The position numbers were made by a program, and so were the translations under genes. The notes under the pieces were generated by a model. The model did not search any database. It was not told the origin of the DNA and saw only the letters and a list, made by a program, of their open reading frames with translations. Below, piece by piece: positions 31,169 to 31,220 of a DNA stretch of 31,220 nucleotides (its first letter is position 1; the number at the start of each line of letters is the position of its first letter). The stretch comes from an uncultured Clostridia bacterium (GTDB taxonomy: Bacteria; Bacillota; Clostridia; UMGS1810), in contig CAJLYL010000009.1 in NCBI GenBank assembly GCA_905210855.1, forward strand, positions 1-31,220, written 5' to 3'.

Positions 31169-31220
31169 TGTGACCCCCAAAAGTTAGACTTTTTATAGCG
31201 TAGTAGTTTTAACGACTGCT
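31169..31220 (+). mobile_element. Probable left end of an IS3-family element, cut by the window edge
   Basis: TGTGACCCCCAAAAGTTAGAC followed by TTTTTATAG resembles the terminal inverted repeats of the IS150-like branch of IS3 (TG...CCCCAAAAAGTTAGAC pattern). Only 52 bases are visible and no transposase is in view. The preceding 31084-31168 is AT-rich with no gene. Confidence 0.6.

Overview
The window looks like a chromosomal segment of a Gram-positive anaerobe of the class Clostridia, probably near the Oscillospiraceae/Ruminococcaceae. This is an inference from gene content: a FabK-type fatty-acid operon, a T-box leader, an S-layer-homology protein, a RecD2 helicase, ThyX instead of ThyA, a 2-hydroxyacyl-CoA dehydratase-type activase, and consensus sigma-A promoters with strong AGGAGG ribosome sites. 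Most genes are rich in G/C at third codon positions. The S-layer-type gene stands out with a different codon diet.

Layout. 1-5395 (+): the distal part of a fatty-acid synthesis operon, fabK (cut by the left edge)-fabD-fabG-fabF-fabZ-accD-accA. It closes with a terminator shared with a convergent lipoprotein gene (5447-6403, -). 6658-10841 (+): two coupled genes, a large tandem-domain activase and a dehydratase-like partner. 11183-15997 (+): recD2, comF and an ABC-F ATPase behind a consensus promoter. 16738-19791 (+): a 1017-residue SLH-domain exported protein with an elaborate upstream region (two promoters, a 5' hairpin, a 20-bp inverted repeat). 20019-21930 (-): a sodium:solute symporter under a T-box riboswitch whose specifier reads UAC (Tyr). 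22037-24352 (-): a GH31 alpha-glycosidase. 24626-27386 (+): a methionine-type ABC importer, metQ-metN-metI. 27939-28022 (-): tRNA-Leu(GAG). 28227-28445 (+): an internally deleted transposase. 28727-30914 (+): a coupled run of TagA/WecG-type glycosyltransferase, thyX and thymidylate kinase. 30955-31031 (+): tRNA-Arg(CCG), then an AT-rich stretch and what looks like the left end of an IS3-family element running off the window.

The most striking observation is the metQ-like substrate-binding lipoprotein. After a normal lipoprotein signal, its two halves are in reversed order relative to all MetQ/NlpA proteins I know, i.e. it looks circularly permuted. The second notable layer is in the intergenic spaces. 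These are filled with a mosaic of imperfect-palindrome repeats whose arms differ between copies yet stay self-complementary within each copy. One copy sits inside the met operon between the binding-protein and ATPase genes. A third is the tyrosine T-box, which predicts an aromatic amino acid (or related) substrate for an otherwise anonymous symporter.
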